Positions 18,573 through 29,118 of a DNA stretch of 64,000 bases are shown here, piece after piece. Positions within the stretch are counted from its first letter, which is position 1. Every line of letters begins with the position of its first letter. Both the position numbers and the translations under genes were made by a program. Source of the stretch: Cognatundibacterium rivi (GTDB taxonomy: Bacteria > Pseudomonadota > Gammaproteobacteria > Burkholderiales > Burkholderiaceae_D); NCBI RefSeq assembly GCF_018139565.1, contig NZ_JAGSPK010000008.1:36940-100939 (forward strand), in the 5' to 3' direction. The notes beneath the pieces are model-generated. The model saw nothing but the letters and a program-made list of their open reading frames with translations, made no database searches and was not told the DNA's origin.

Positions 18573-19652
18573 TTAATCGTCGCCAAGTTCCGCCAGGAGT
18601 TCAGCCTGATGTTCTGCGATCAGGGCATTACTCAGTTCGGTCAGATCGCCATCCATGATGAAATCGAGTTTATACAAGGTCAGATTGATACGGTGATCGG
18701 TCATACGGCCCTGTGGATAGTTGTAAGTGCGTATGCGCTCACTGCGATCACCGGATCCGATCAGGCTCTTACGGGTTGCTGCTTCTTTCGCCTGCTTTTC
18801 TCTTAATTGACCATCCATGATTCTGGTGGCCAGCACGCGCATTGCCTGTGCCTTGTTCTGATGCTGGCTGCGACCATCCTGACATTCGACCACGATGCCG
18901 GTAGGAATATGCGTCAGGCGCACAGCGGAATCGGTTTTATTAATATGCTGCCCACCGGCACCACTGGCGCGGAAAGTGTCGATACGCAGGTCGGCATTGT
19001 TGATGATCACATCGGCGAGTTCATCGGCTTCTGGCATCACAGCGACGGTGCAGGCGGAAGTATGGATGCGACCTTGTGTTTCTGTCGCCGGAACCCGCTG
19101 CACACGATGTCCGCCGGATTCGAATTTCAGTTTGGAATACGCGCCAAGGCCAGCAATCCGCACGATCACTTCTTTGTAGCCGCCAAGCTCAGAAGCCGAC
19201 TCTGACATCATTTCGACCTGCCAGCGGTTACGTTCAGCGAAGCGGGTGTACATGCGCAACAAATCGCCAGCAAACAAGGCTGCTTCATCGCCGCCCGTAC
19301 CGGCACGGATTTCCAGCAGAATATTACGTTCGTCGTTGGGGTCTTTGGGCAGCAGCATTTTTTGCAAATCGGCTTCTAATGTTTGCATTTTTTCTTTTGC
19401 CGCTTCTATCTCATCCTGTGCAAAGGCTTTCATGTCGGGATCGTTGAGCATTTCCTGTGCTTCGTCCAGATCGGCCTGCGCTTGCTGATAATTTTTGTAG
19501 AGAGCGACGAGTGGATCTAATTCTGCATGCTCACGGTTGAGTTTGCGGTAATTGTCCATGTCATTGGTGGCGCCTTCCTGCATCAGCAGGTGACCAACTT
19601 CGTCGAGGCGTTCAGCCAGCTGATCCAGCTTGGAGAGCATTGATGGTTTCAT
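18573..19652 (-). CDS. prfA: Peptide chain release factor 1
   Basis: 359 residues. The peptidyl-tRNA hydrolysis motif GGQ (233-235) sits in [14 protein letters not shown], and the codon-recognition tripeptide PAT (188-190) marks it as RF1 rather than RF2. It reads UAA and UAG on the ribosome. It follows hemA by about 107 bases in the same direction, the hemA-prfA order common in proteobacteria. Confidence 0.97.
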   Translation of the reverse strand: MKPSMLSKLDQLAERLDEVGHLLMQEGATNDMDNYRKLNREHAELDPLVALYKNYQQAQADLDEAQEMLNDPDMKAFAQDEIEAAKEKMQTLEADLQKMLLPKDPNDERNILLEIRAGTGGDEAALFAGDLLRMYTRFAERNRWQVEMMSESASELGGYKEVIVRIAGLGAYSKLKFESGGHRVQRVPATETQGRIHTSACTVAVMPEADELADVIINNADLRIDTFRASGAGGQHINKTDSAVRLTHIPTGIVVECQDGRSQHQNKAQAMRVLATRIMDGQLREKQAKEAATRKSLIGSGDRSERIRTYNYPQGRMTDHRINLTLYKLDFIMDGDLTELSNALIAEHQAELLAELGDD

Positions 19653-19759
19653 ACGGGAAGAATAGTAGGTGAATCCGGAGGGAACTGCTGTCAGGCTTGA
19701 AACGCAGTAACCGAGAAGATGACGCAGAGACGCTGCATCAGAAAGAAAAGCAGAATTCG

Positions 19760-21046
19760 CTAACGCTTGGTGCGGAATAATTGCGGCAACAGGCTCGCCA
19801 GACGTGCCCGTTCATCGCCGCTGGCCTGATGCAATGCTTGTTGCGGGCCATGCAGGAATTTGGCAGTGATGCCTTTGGAAAGCGCTTCCAGCACAGCGTC
19901 GATATCTTCGCCGCGCGCCAGCATTTTACGAGCACGTTCGAGTTCCATCAGGCGGAGTTGTTCGCTGCTTTCATGCAAGTCCTGAATAACGGGAACCACG
20001 GCACGACCATCAATCCAGTGCATAAACGATTGCACCCGGGTTTCGATAATGGCCTCGGCCTGCGCAACGGCTGCCTGGCGGCTTTCTATGCCGGTCTGCA
20101 CCACACTGCCGAGATCATCTACGGTGTATAAAAACACGTCATCGAGTTTGCCGACTTCCGGTTCAATATCGCGTGGCACCGCCAGATCAACCATGAAGAC
20201 AGGACGATGTTTGCGTGCTTTGACGACACGCTCGACCAGACCCAATCCTATGATCGGCAATGACGATGCAGTACACGAGACGATGATGTCGAACTGTGCC
20301 AACTGTTGCGGTAAATCGGCAAGACGGATTGCCTTACCATTGAAGCGATGTGCCAGTGCTTCGCCACGTTCGAGTGTACGGTTGGCAATGGTCAGGGATT
20401 TTGGATTTTGCGCCGCAAAATGCGTGGCACAAAGTTCTATCATTTCACCGGCACCGATAAACAGCACATGCTGATCAGAAATTTTGTCGAAAATACGTTG
20501 CGATAAACGTACCGCAGCGGCTGCCATAGACACGCTGTGTGCACCGATTTCCGTGTTGCTGCGGACTTCTTTGGCGACCGCAAAAGTGCGTTGAAACATC
20601 TGATGCAGATAGGTGCCAAGACCACCGGCCGCTTCTGCCTGACGCACTGCATCTTTCATTTGCCCCAGAATCTGCGGCTCGCCGAGCACCATGGAATCCA
20701 GGCCGGAAGCAACGCGGAACGCATGACGGACAGCATTATCCTGCGGCAGAGTATAGAGGTGTGGGCGTAAATCAGCGTAAGGCAACTGATGAAAATCAGC
20801 CAGAAAATGCGCGGTCGCATCGACCGGATTAGCGGCTGCGCATGCTGCATACAACTCAGTACGGTTGCAGGTCGATAAAATCGCTGCTTCATTGCCATAC
20901 GAATGCGTCGTGTTTGCTGCATTGTTACCAAACCAGGCACGCGCAGCCACCACCGCCTGACCAATCTGTTCAGGCGAGAAGGCGACTTTTTCGCGCAGCG
21001 AGAGCGGCGCAGTCGTGTGGTTGAGTCCAACAGCAGTCAGTTGCAT
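19760..21046 (-). CDS. hemA: Glutamyl-tRNA reductase
   Basis: 428 residues. The catalytic Cys60 lies in [11 protein letters not shown] and the [17 protein letters not shown] motif follows at about residue 115. Then comes an NADPH-binding domain ([13 protein letters not shown]) and the helical dimerisation domain. It reduces glutamyl-tRNA to glutamate-1-semialdehyde, the first step of C5-pathway tetrapyrrole synthesis. It heads the hemA-prfA cluster and is separated by only 80 bases from the end of the CHASE2 kinase gene. Confidence 0.97.
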   Translation of the reverse strand: MQLTAVGLNHTTAPLSLREKVAFSPEQIGQAVVAARAWFGNNAANTTHSYGNEAAILSTCNRTELYAACAAANPVDATAHFLADFHQLPYADLRPHLYTLPQDNAVRHAFRVASGLDSMVLGEPQILGQMKDAVRQAEAAGGLGTYLHQMFQRTFAVAKEVRSNTEIGAHSVSMAAAAVRLSQRIFDKISDQHVLFIGAGEMIELCATHFAAQNPKSLTIANRTLERGEALAHRFNGKAIRLADLPQQLAQFDIIVSCTASSLPIIGLGLVERVVKARKHRPVFMVDLAVPRDIEPEVGKLDDVFLYTVDDLGSVVQTGIESRQAAVAQAEAIIETRVQSFMHWIDGRAVVPVIQDLHESSEQLRLMELERARKMLARGEDIDAVLEALSKGITAKFLHGPQQALHQASGDERARLASLLPQLFRTKR

Positions 21047-21125
21047 GCGATGTGGGGCGTAAGATCAGACCGTCATTATAACGCGTTGACGGCATTAATT
21101 TCTGTCCGTATGGGCTTGATGTAGC

Positions 21126-23534
21126 TCAAATGGTGCTTGATGGCAATCTGATATTGAAAGTTGTGCCTTCATTCGGTGCGCTGTTGAAATCGATTTGCGC
21201 ATGATGGCGATCAAGAACTGCTTTCACAAATACCATGCCTAGTCCTATTCCATCATTTTTGGGCTGTTCGGCACCACCGAAGCGTTGAAAACGTTGAAAT
21301 AGCTTGCTTTGCTCTGCGCGCGGAATACCGTATCCCTGATCGCTGATACTGCACACGATATTTGCCCCAGCCAGGTGCTGTTCATACGCCAGTGTGCAGC
21401 TGATGATGGTATCGCGCGGGCTGTATTTGATGGCGTTGGACAGCAGATTTGTCAGAACCCGCGTGAACAGCGAGCGGTCGGCGCGAATCGGATATTCGCC
21501 ATCTGGTATCGTACATTTGATGCGTATGTTTTTACTCTTGGCCAGCGACCACATTTCTTCTGTCGCATCCAGCAGCACCGTCTGTAAATCAAGTTCTTCA
21601 AAGCGATAATCCTGCGATTCCGCACGGGCTAGCTGAACGAAATTATCGGCCAGCCCCAGCGTGATGCGTGAGGCTTTTTCAATCCGCGAAATAAACTCTG
21701 CCTGTGGTAATGCGGTTGCTGCATCCTGCTGCATTTCCAACAAAGCTAGTATCGATGCCTGCGGCGCGCGCATGTCGTGAGAGATGAAATGCAGGGTTTC
21801 GTCACGACTGCGCTCGGCGGCGCGGATGGCGGTGATATTGATGATGCTGACTATCCAGCCGACCAGTTGTTGGCTGGCGCTGTAACAAGGTGCGCTTTTG
21901 ATCAGTAAATCCTGCCCCTGCGGATCCCTGACTTCGACGCCTTGCTTCATGCGCGCAGTGTGTTTGAGGTCCAGCAGATTCCACCAACTGAAACTACCCG
22001 TCTGATTTTCGTCAGACTCCATTGGCGCAGACATCCGGGCGAACAAATACGGCAGCAGGGAATCGTTCACTTTGGGTAAACCTTGACTGGCAAAATAACT
22101 GAGTGCAGGCGGATTCGAGAGTAAGACATTGCCGTCGGTGGTCGTTACCAGCGTCGCATCTGGCAAGCTGTCCAGACTATCGCTGACGAACTGGCGTAAG
22201 TCTCGAACTCTGTCTGCGGCGACACGCACAGCATTGATGCTTTGTTCCAGCGTATCTGTCAGAACTGGCGCACTCTTTTCCTCTTCATCATCAATAAATT
22301 CTGGCAGCAGATGTGGCTCTTTTTCGAGAAGAGTAAATTCTTCGCCCAGAAACTTAATCGCTGCTTCGAGCCTGCGCCAGCTCCATACAGGGTAGGCAAT
22401 GATTAAGGCCAGTAATGAAGTTGACGGCGATATCCATTGTCCTGCATAGCGCATGGCAAGGAAACTGCCAGTGGCCGCGCAAAAGATAAACAGAATAGTT
22501 AGTAGCAAGGCTTTTCTTGGTGACAGCAACTGATAAGAGATCAGCGCTGCCAGCAGTAGCAACAGATTATATAAAGCGACTTGCCAGGCCGGAGCAAAAT
22601 CAATGGCACGTTCATCCAGCAGGCTGGCCAGAATATTGGCGTTAATTTCTATTCCAGAGATGGTGCCGTTATTGCCGGATACCGGTGTCGGAAATGAATC
22701 GGCCATACCCAGTGCAGTTGGACCAATCAGGACATACTTGTTTCTTAAAAACTCTGACGGGACTTCGCCGCGTAGCACTGACACATACGGTACGGACTTA
22801 AAATGTCCGCTGCTGCCGTAAAACGGAATATGCATCTGGTAATCACGCTGCCACAGGTTGGCCTGATTATTTTCTTTGCGCAACCGCACGGGCAGTCTTT
22901 CTCCGGGCAGATATTTTTCGGTACCGTAAGCCGTGTTTTGCGCCACATCTTTCAAGGCGAGTGCAAAGTGAGGCCACCATTCGCCTCTTGTCCCTTCGCG
23001 CAGAAAGACGCTGCGTGCAACGCCATCTTTGTCGAGTTCGATATGAATATGGCTGATCTGACGTGCTGCATTTGCCAGCAGCGGTATGGGGCGCGCAGCG
23101 ACCAGGCCTTTGCCATTGTTTTGCGATACCAGAGGCAGAACGACCTTGTTGCTTTGAGCGATCGCATCTGCCAGCAGTTGATCACCGTTGGTCTGATTGC
23201 CAGCTTGTGGCGATTCCGCTTCCGTCAAAAGAATATCCATACCAATAGCGGCCGGTGTTGCCGCATTGATGTGCTTTAACAGTTCCGCATGCCGTTGCCG
23301 TGGCCAGGGCCATTTTCCCAGCTCGCTCAGGCTGTAATCATCAATCGCCACAATCAGAATGTCATCCCGCGCTTCGCGGCTGTTGAGCTGCATGTAGCGA
23401 TCGTAGGCAACCATATCCAGCCGTTCCAGGCTCTTTAAGTTAACCAGAGCAACAGTCAGAATACAAAGCAGCAGGCTCAGTATCAGCCACTCGCGAAACG
23501 CGATGCGCTCCACCTGTATATATCTGGTTGCCAT
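21126..23534 (-). CDS. CHASE2-domain sensor histidine kinase
   Basis: 802 residues. Domain order: one transmembrane helix (about 13-33), a periplasmic CHASE2 sensor (about 35-300, with VAIDDYSLSELGKWPWPRQRHAELL), three transmembrane helices (about 315-390), a PAS region (about 450-560), a HisKA box with His586 in ISHDMRAP, and an ATPase domain with NLLSNAIKYSP, SDQGYGIP and GIGLGMVFVK. It should autophosphorylate in response to a periplasmic signal and hand the phosphate to the regulator at 25310. It lies 10 bases after the FecR/LysM gene, in one operon. Confidence 0.9.
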   Translation of the reverse strand: MATRYIQVERIAFREWLILSLLLCILTVALVNLKSLERLDMVAYDRYMQLNSREARDDILIVAIDDYSLSELGKWPWPRQRHAELLKHINAATPAAIGMDILLTEAESPQAGNQTNGDQLLADAIAQSNKVVLPLVSQNNGKGLVAARPIPLLANAARQISHIHIELDKDGVARSVFLREGTRGEWWPHFALALKDVAQNTAYGTEKYLPGERLPVRLRKENNQANLWQRDYQMHIPFYGSSGHFKSVPYVSVLRGEVPSEFLRNKYVLIGPTALGMADSFPTPVSGNNGTISGIEINANILASLLDERAIDFAPAWQVALYNLLLLLAALISYQLLSPRKALLLTILFIFCAATGSFLAMRYAGQWISPSTSLLALIIAYPVWSWRRLEAAIKFLGEEFTLLEKEPHLLPEFIDDEEEKSAPVLTDTLEQSINAVRVAADRVRDLRQFVSDSLDSLPDATLVTTTDGNVLLSNPPALSYFASQGLPKVNDSLLPYLFARMSAPMESDENQTGSFSWWNLLDLKHTARMKQGVEVRDPQGQDLLIKSAPCYSASQQLVGWIVSIINITAIRAAERSRDETLHFISHDMRAPQASILALLEMQQDAATALPQAEFISRIEKASRITLGLADNFVQLARAESQDYRFEELDLQTVLLDATEEMWSLAKSKNIRIKCTIPDGEYPIRADRSLFTRVLTNLLSNAIKYSPRDTIISCTLAYEQHLAGANIVCSISDQGYGIPRAEQSKLFQRFQRFGGAEQPKNDGIGLGMVFVKAVLDRHHAQIDFNSAPNEGTTFNIRLPSSTI

Positions 23535-23544
23535 ACCTTAGCCG

Positions 23545-25245
23545 TTAAAATCCACTACGAATGGCGCCGCTGCCACTATTGATTGCCTCGCCATCACTCG
23601 TCGTCCAACGCGACTGAATGGTGATTTTCTGCGTGGCGGAAAAGGCACCTATGTAGCCATCCGCATCCGTTGCCCGCACGCGGATGTAGTATTCACCAGC
23701 CGCCGGACGTGGAATTTTTAACTCAGCCTGATCCGATTCCTGTGATAAATACAGTCGCTTAAATTCCGCATCAAGTGCGATTTGAATCAGGAATTTCTGC
23801 CCCGGTTCAGCCGCCCAGTTAAAAGAAATCTGCTTGCTCTGGGAGTCGCTGAAAGAAGCTGCTGCTTGCGGTGGCAATTTTTGGAATCCCTGTACGTCAC
23901 CGTAAGGCCCTTGATCAAATTGGCCATTTTTTTGTACTACGGTCGCAATGCGCCAGAAATATGCACCTTGTGGCAAGGTGCTGGAAAATTGCACATCCTT
24001 GATGTCCGCCTGATCCAGAATCATGTTGTTGAACTCTGCGTCTTTGGCGACTTGCAAATGGTAAGCGTAGGCGTGCGCCGCTTCTGTCCAGGTGAAATCA
24101 ACACTGGCCGCCCGTACTTTGTTTTTAGGTTGTATCGAGAATGGTGGCTCTGGTCTTGCTTTGAGCGTGAAAGCTGTCGTGAGTGGCAAGCCCTCCAGCC
24201 CCAGTGCATCAATTGCCGTCAGGCGGACAAAATACTGACCGTCTTCGAGTCCGTCAAATTTAAAACGATTTTCTTTGTAATGATTTTCTGCCAGAACATC
24301 CAATGCTTGCGCATCTCTGGCAATCTGCACCCGGTACGCGCTGGCCGCCGCTGATTTTTGTGCGATAAACTGCACCGTGGGACGGGTTTGAATGGCATAA
24401 CCAGCTTCTAAAACTGGCGGTGGCAGTAAATCCACAGCTTTCCCTACACCATTGGCACCGACGATGTTTCCTTTGCCGGCGGGCAGGATCAGTTCAGTCG
24501 TCTTTTTGTTTTCCGTGCCAACTGCAACACCGCCTTCCAGAACTTCATTTGCGGTACCGTCAGCATTGATGCCTACGCGGAAATGCGTACCACGCACACC
24601 CGCGACCGCTAAAGGTGAGCGCACTTCAAAACGTCCTTTGTTACTTGAAAGACTGGTGACGCGGGATTCGACTTTCCCCTCAGACAGAGAAATCTCAGTT
24701 CTCGGACTGGCGACGTACTTTGTCTTGCGTAACTTACTCAAATTGACCTGGCTATTCGATGGAATGGACACGCGTGATTCGTCGGGAAATGCCAGCGTTA
24801 AAAATCCATTTTTCCCGGTAGTGATGCTGGTTCCTTCTTTCACCACAGCCCCTATGGACAAGGTTGTTTCGGCACCATCGGCTGTTTTATAAGTCGGGCT
24901 GCCCGCCAACGCAACGACTCGGGCTTCACTGGCTTCTTCCGGTAACAGATCTGCCGGGATCAGGATCGCGGTGCCGATAGGGATCGCTCTGTCATCGGCA
25001 ATACGATTGCGTTTGCTAAGCACTTCCCAGTTTTGGGATTTATTGGTAAATCGCTTTGCGATGCCAGTTAAGGTATCGCCTTGTAATGCGTAATAGGTCA
25101 TGTCCGGTGGAGTGGCCACGATACTGCCGGGTTCGCCGGTGACTTTTGCCGCCAGCGACAGCGGGACGAAAGTAAGAAAAACCGCAAGCAGCGTGCAGAC
25201 TGATAATTGCCGACGGAGTGTGGGTGAGCCTGAACTCATGCGCAT
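23545..25245 (-). CDS. Exported LysM and FecR-domain protein
   Basis: 566 residues. A signal peptide (about 12-33, ending PLSLAAK) is followed by a LysM motif (about 50-98, YYALQGDTLTGIAKRF). Next is a FecR domain (about 105-250, SITTGKNGFLTLAFPDESRVSIPSNS.. and GVRGTHFRVG), and then repeated fibronectin-type-III-like strands with YRVQIARDA and YHLQVAKDAEF. The LysM should hold it at peptidoglycan. Genes with this FecR layout commonly sit beside CHASE2 sensors, and the periplasmic FecR domain may modulate the kinase; that is inference. Confidence 0.88.
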   Translation of the reverse strand: MRMSSGSPTLRRQLSVCTLLAVFLTFVPLSLAAKVTGEPGSIVATPPDMTYYALQGDTLTGIAKRFTNKSQNWEVLSKRNRIADDRAIPIGTAILIPADLLPEEASEARVVALAGSPTYKTADGAETTLSIGAVVKEGTSITTGKNGFLTLAFPDESRVSIPSNSQVNLSKLRKTKYVASPRTEISLSEGKVESRVTSLSSNKGRFEVRSPLAVAGVRGTHFRVGINADGTANEVLEGGVAVGTENKKTTELILPAGKGNIVGANGVGKAVDLLPPPVLEAGYAIQTRPTVQFIAQKSAAASAYRVQIARDAQALDVLAENHYKENRFKFDGLEDGQYFVRLTAIDALGLEGLPLTTAFTLKARPEPPFSIQPKNKVRAASVDFTWTEAAHAYAYHLQVAKDAEFNNMILDQADIKDVQFSSTLPQGAYFWRIATVVQKNGQFDQGPYGDVQGFQKLPPQAAASFSDSQSKQISFNWAAEPGQKFLIQIALDAEFKRLYLSQESDQAELKIPRPAAGEYYIRVRATDADGYIGAFSATQKITIQSRWTTSDGEAINSGSGAIRSGF

Positions 25246-25309
25246 ATCCTATGTATCAAAATTCTGTGCATTAAATGCAAACCGGGTCAGACTATGCTGA
25301 CCCGGAAAT

Positions 25310-26002
25310 TTATTCTGCTGTAACTTGTTCTAATCGGTAGCCGTAACTATAAACAGGCGCCAACCGGTAACCGTTTTCAGGCCTCAATTCCAGTTTGCTG
25401 CGCACTCTGGAGATATGGGTGTCCATGGTTCTGGACGGGATATCAACGTCACGTGACCAGACTGCTTCAAGTATGTATGCGCGAGATAAGGGGCGCCCCA
25501 GATTCCTGAATAACAGCAGCGCCAGATCGAATTCTTTTTGCGTCATTTCTACCGGCTGATCATTCACACTGACACGACCTGCACGCGTCTCAAATTTGTA
25601 GATACCGAATTGCAGATGTTCTGATGCCGTCTGCGTTGGATACGCCCGGCGCAACAGCGCCTGCACCCTGGCCACCAGCTCACTGCGGCGGATAGGCTTG
25701 ATCATGTAGTCATCCGCTCCGGCAGCAAGGCCAGCGACGATGTCGTCTTCACCGGAGCGGCTGGTCATAAACAAGACCGGCAGTGTCGGTGAGAGCTTTT
25801 CCCGCACCCAGTGCAGAATTTCAGTGCCATTCAGATCGGGAACCTGCCAGTCCAGTATCAGCATGTCGTAGCTTTCCCGACGCAGCTGATGCAGCATATC
25901 TTTGCCGCTTAAAAAAGGATGACATGTATGACCAGCCGCATTCAAAATAGTGCAGACCAGCTCCAGCAGATTATTGTCGTCGTCAAGTACAGCGATTCTC
26001 AT
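25310..26002 (-). CDS. OmpR-family response regulator
   Basis: 230 residues. The receiver domain (1-118) has acidic DDD at 7-9, phosphoacceptor Asp51 in LILDWQVPDLNG and Lys at the KPIRRSE loop. A winged-helix DNA-binding domain follows (RVSVNDQPVEMTQKEFDLALLLFRNLGRPLSR, then MDTHISRVRSKLEL). It is the first gene of the regulator-FecR/LysM-CHASE2 kinase operon; the spacing to the FecR gene is 64 bases. The regulon is unknown. Confidence 0.93.
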   Translation of the reverse strand: MRIAVLDDDNNLLELVCTILNAAGHTCHPFLSGKDMLHQLRRESYDMLILDWQVPDLNGTEILHWVREKLSPTLPVLFMTSRSGEDDIVAGLAAGADDYMIKPIRRSELVARVQALLRRAYPTQTASEHLQFGIYKFETRAGRVSVNDQPVEMTQKEFDLALLLFRNLGRPLSRAYILEAVWSRDVDIPSRTMDTHISRVRSKLELRPENGYRLAPVYSYGYRLEQVTAE

Positions 26003-26199
26003 GGATAGTTATCGTTAATGTCTGGCAGTTGAACGGGGTCTTATCATTATATCGAAAGCAAGTAAGAAAATTGAAATTTGTTAAAAAATGTAACCCGTAA
26101 AAATAACATTTGCAACGAAATTTATTTATTACTGCATCGGTCATTCTTCTCTAAGCATTACCTCGTTAAGTGATGTGCAACACCGATCTGATTCATTTA

Positions 26200-26228
26200 A
26201 GGCGAACGCATTACCGGATTGTTCGCCT
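26200..26228 (-). terminator. Hairpin downstream of minE, probable terminator
   Basis: AGGCGAAC (26200-26207) and GTTCGCCT (26221-26228) form an 8-bp stem 32 bases past the minE stop, followed leftward by TTAAATGAAT. The T-run is weak, so it may need Rho. Confidence 0.6.
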
Positions 26229-26259
26229 CAGTTGCTCATTTAGTTGCTGAATCAGCTGT

Positions 26260-26523
26260 TTAATTACGCAGTTCTAACTCAGGCAAAACGACATTCACGT
26301 CCAGCACTTCAAGATTGCCTTGTTTATCAAGAGAGACGGTAATGTCTTCCGGACTGACTTTGGTGTATTTTGAAATGACTGCGATCAGTTCCTCGCGCAA
26401 CGCGGGTAGAAAATCGTAACCTTCTCGACCTGTGCGTTCACGGGCGATGATGATCTGTAAGCGTTCTTTTGCCACATTGGCAGTTTTTGGTTTGCTATTG
26501 AATAAAAAAGAAAGCAAGGCCAT
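26260..26523 (-). CDS. minE: Cell division topological specificity factor MinE
   Basis: 87 residues. The N-terminal membrane-targeting and MinD-activating helix ([12 protein letters not shown]) is followed by the dimerisation domain with [31 protein letters not shown]. MinE drives MinD off the membrane, setting the pole-to-pole oscillation. It sits 2 bases after minD. Confidence 0.96.
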   Translation of the reverse strand: MALLSFLFNSKPKTANVAKERLQIIIARERTGREGYDFLPALREELIAVISKYTKVSPEDITVSLDKQGNLEVLDVNVVLPELELRN

Positions 26524-26525
26524 GT

Positions 26526-27341
26526 TTATTTACCTCCGAAAATACGCTGCAGTAAGCCTGGCTTTTCGTAAGTGATGAAGCGCAATGGAACATCCTGACC
26601 GAGGAAGCGGGAGACTACGTCTTCATACGCGTCAGAGACATCGCTGCCCTTCATGTGTATCGCAGGATTACCTTGATTCGACGCGTGCAATACGGCTTCT
26701 GATTCCGGGATCACACCAATCAGAGGAATGCGCAAAATTTCCTGTACATCGGTATACGACAGCATTTCACCAGCTTCAACACGTTTGGGTGAATAGCGCG
26801 TGATCAGTAAATGTTCTTTGACAGGTTCGCCGCCAGCTTGTGCGCGTTTAGACTTCGCCTGAATGATGCCGAGGATGCGGTCAGAATCGCGTACGGAAGA
26901 TACTTCCGGATTGGTGACAACGATAGCCTCGTCAGCGAATGTGAGTGCCATGACCGCACCACGTTCAATACCGGCCGGCGAGTCGCAAACGATGAACTCA
27001 AAATCCATTTTGATCAGATCGTTTAATACGCGCTCCACACCCTCTTCCGTCAGCGCATCTTTGTCGCGGGTTTGCGAAGCCGGCAGGATGAACAGATTGT
27101 CGCAATGTTTGTCTTTGATTAACGCCTGATTCAGGGTTGCTTCACCGCTGATGACATTCACCAGATCATAGACCACGCGGCGTTCGCAACCCATAATCAG
27201 ATCCAGATTACGCAGGCCGACGTCAAAATCCAGTACGGCAGTTTTATGCCCGCGCATTGCCAGACCAGAGGCAAAACTTGCGCTGGAGGTAGTTTTTCCT
27301 ACGCCGCCCTTGCCGGATGTTACAACAATGATTCTTGCCAC
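26526..27341 (-). CDS. minD: Septum site-determining ATPase MinD
   Basis: 271 residues. Deviant Walker [10 protein letters not shown] (10-18), switch segments FDVGLRNLD and [11 protein letters not shown], and a C-terminal amphipathic membrane-targeting helix ending LLQRIFGGK. MinD recruits MinC to the membrane and is released by MinE. It lies between minC (43 bases upstream) and minE in the usual order. Confidence 0.97.
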   Translation of the reverse strand: MARIIVVTSGKGGVGKTTSSASFASGLAMRGHKTAVLDFDVGLRNLDLIMGCERRVVYDLVNVISGEATLNQALIKDKHCDNLFILPASQTRDKDALTEEGVERVLNDLIKMDFEFIVCDSPAGIERGAVMALTFADEAIVVTNPEVSSVRDSDRILGIIQAKSKRAQAGGEPVKEHLLITRYSPKRVEAGEMLSYTDVQEILRIPLIGVIPESEAVLHASNQGNPAIHMKGSDVSDAYEDVVSRFLGQDVPLRFITYEKPGLLQRIFGGK

Positions 27342-27384
27342 AAAAAACTCCTTTTTCTATGCGAAATAACTGAAATATGGGGCG

Positions 27385-28113
27385 TTATCCGACCGTTTTT
27401 ACCGATGATACTTCAATACTGTCACCAATCAGTCTTACTTGTACCGGATGTTGTGCCTGCAAATCCGGGAAGCCATTTTCAAATGTCCGGTAAATACCAG
27501 CAATCGACACCAGTTCCGGTTCCATTTGCAATGCAAAAATGCGTGATTCGGTATTGCCGGTGGCGCCAGCTAAGGCGCGCCCACGCAGAGTAGAGTAAAT
27601 ATGGATGCTGCCATCGGCGATGACTTCCGCACCGTTATTGACGGAGGCCGTAATAATCAGGTCTGCGCCACGGGCATAAATACGCTGCCCAGCGCGCACG
27701 GGCGTATCGATCACCATGGCCGGATTGTTGCGGATAATGACTTGGGGTTCAGCTTGTGCTGCGATCACTTCTGGTTCGTGGCGTGGTTTGCTTACCACAT
27801 CAATACTTAAACCATGTGAACGGATGATCGTGTAATCCTCTTCGCGCGCGTTGCGCACCGCGACCGGATGCAAACCATGCGCTTTGAACAGTGGGACCAG
27901 CGCATCCCAGTCAACGGTTTCTGCAGCGATACTTTCAACGTCAATGACCGCGAACTCATCATCAAAAAAATCCGGCGAACCGGCGGTCATTTCCTTTAAG
28001 GCGGCTTCCAGCGCAGGAGTGGACGCTTCATGCAGCAACACAGCGACGGCGACAACGGTGGAAATTTTTATTTCTATGGGCTTACGCGTCAGACTGTTTT
28101 GCATGGCATTCAT
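27385..28113 (-). CDS. minC: Septum site-determining protein MinC
   Basis: 242 residues. The N-terminal FtsZ-inhibitory domain is followed by the C-terminal beta-helix (VRAGQRIYARGADLIITASVNNGAEVIADGSIHIYSTLRGRALAGATG), which binds MinD. It prevents FtsZ ring assembly away from midcell. First gene of minCDE. Confidence 0.96.
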   Translation of the reverse strand: MNAMQNSLTRKPIEIKISTVVAVAVLLHEASTPALEAALKEMTAGSPDFFDDEFAVIDVESIAAETVDWDALVPLFKAHGLHPVAVRNAREEDYTIIRSHGLSIDVVSKPRHEPEVIAAQAEPQVIIRNNPAMVIDTPVRAGQRIYARGADLIITASVNNGAEVIADGSIHIYSTLRGRALAGATGNTESRIFALQMEPELVSIAGIYRTFENGFPDLQAQHPVQVRLIGDSIEVSSVKTVG

Positions 28114-28178
28114 CAGAAAAGGAAAGGCAGTCGCCAGCGTACCATTATTTTGTGGTCAGGAAATCATCCCCAGCATAT

Positions 28179-28213
28179 CGATACGCGTATCGGCAGGTAA
28201 ACTTGATACCTGC
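28179..28213. promoter_or_regulatory. Palindrome and hairpin upstream of minC
   Basis: CGATACGCGTATCG (28179-28192) is a perfect 14-bp palindrome, followed at once by a 7-bp hairpin (GCAGGTA 28193-28199 with TACCTGC 28207-28213). They lie 66-100 bases upstream of the minC start. They could be an operator and a leader hairpin; no regulator can be named. Confidence 0.35.
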
Positions 28214-28383
28214 TAAAAGGACTCATCCTACCAATTGACAGAAAAGATTGCAAAAATAAGCAAGGTTTTCTTGCGCCAAGCGACAATTCCACGACGCTTA
28301 TCGGTAAATATTTCTATCTGGAAATTTATGTAACAGAAGTAAGCGGATATAAACAGACTTCATCTCTGTTAATGAAACAAGGT

Positions 28384-29118
28384 TTAGAACGCATGCGCAG
28401 CGTGCAAATTGTCCAGGATTTCTGCTTTTAAAGGTGACAACGTCGCTTGCGCACGATTTCTTGGTCGTTGCAGCCCGGGCCTGAATACCGACCTGAGAGT
28501 GCCAGCATCGCGATCCAGCAGAATAATACGGTCGCTCAGATACAGTGCCTCATCAATATCGTGCGTAACCATGACTATCGTCAGCCCATGCTCTTGCGCT
28601 ACGCTGAGCAGCAAATCCTGTAATTTCATACGGGTGAATGCATCCACCGCAGAAAATGGTTCATCCAGCAGCAGTAACTTCGGGCGGGAATACAAGCCTC
28701 GGGCGATTGCTACGCGTTGCGCTTGTCCGCCGGATAACTGCTTGGGCAGGGCATTTTCATATCCTGACAAGCCGACTTCTGACAGCAGATGTGCAACCGA
28801 AGAGTGTTCTGCGGCTGTTTGCGCAGGGTCGAAGGCAATATTAGCGGCGACGCTCAGCCACGGAAACAAGCGGGGTTCCTGAAATATAAAACCGATGTCC
28901 TGGCTGACGCCGGATAATGACCTGCCTTCGAGTTGTATTTGTCCACGGTAATCACGATCAAGCCCGGCAATAATGGAGAGCAGGGTGCTTTTGCCGCAAC
29001 CGCTGGCACCGATCAGGCTGACGATCTCGCCACGCTGTATATCGATGTGCAGGGAGCGCAATACCTGGCGGCTCCCGTAGCGTTTGTCGTCGATACTGAT
29101 GTGCAGGAAATCGCTCAT
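28384..29118 (-). CDS. ssuB: ABC transporter ATPase, SsuB/TauB-like (aliphatic sulfonate type)
   Basis: 244 residues. Walker A GASGCGKST (37-45), a Q-loop in FIFQEPRLFPW, signature LSGGQAQRVAIARGL and Walker B LLLLDEPFSAVD. The family couples ATP hydrolysis to import of sulfonates, taurine or nitrate through a membrane permease. Its ATG overlaps the permease stop, and it closes the eight-gene organosulfur operon. The SsuB assignment rests on the neighbouring binding protein and monooxygenase. Confidence 0.82.
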   Translation of the reverse strand: MSDFLHISIDDKRYGSRQVLRSLHIDIQRGEIVSLIGASGCGKSTLLSIIAGLDRDYRGQIQLEGRSLSGVSQDIGFIFQEPRLFPWLSVAANIAFDPAQTAAEHSSVAHLLSEVGLSGYENALPKQLSGGQAQRVAIARGLYSRPKLLLLDEPFSAVDAFTRMKLQDLLLSVAQEHGLTIVMVTHDIDEALYLSDRIILLDRDAGTLRSVFRPGLQRPRNRAQATLSPLKAEILDNLHAAHAF

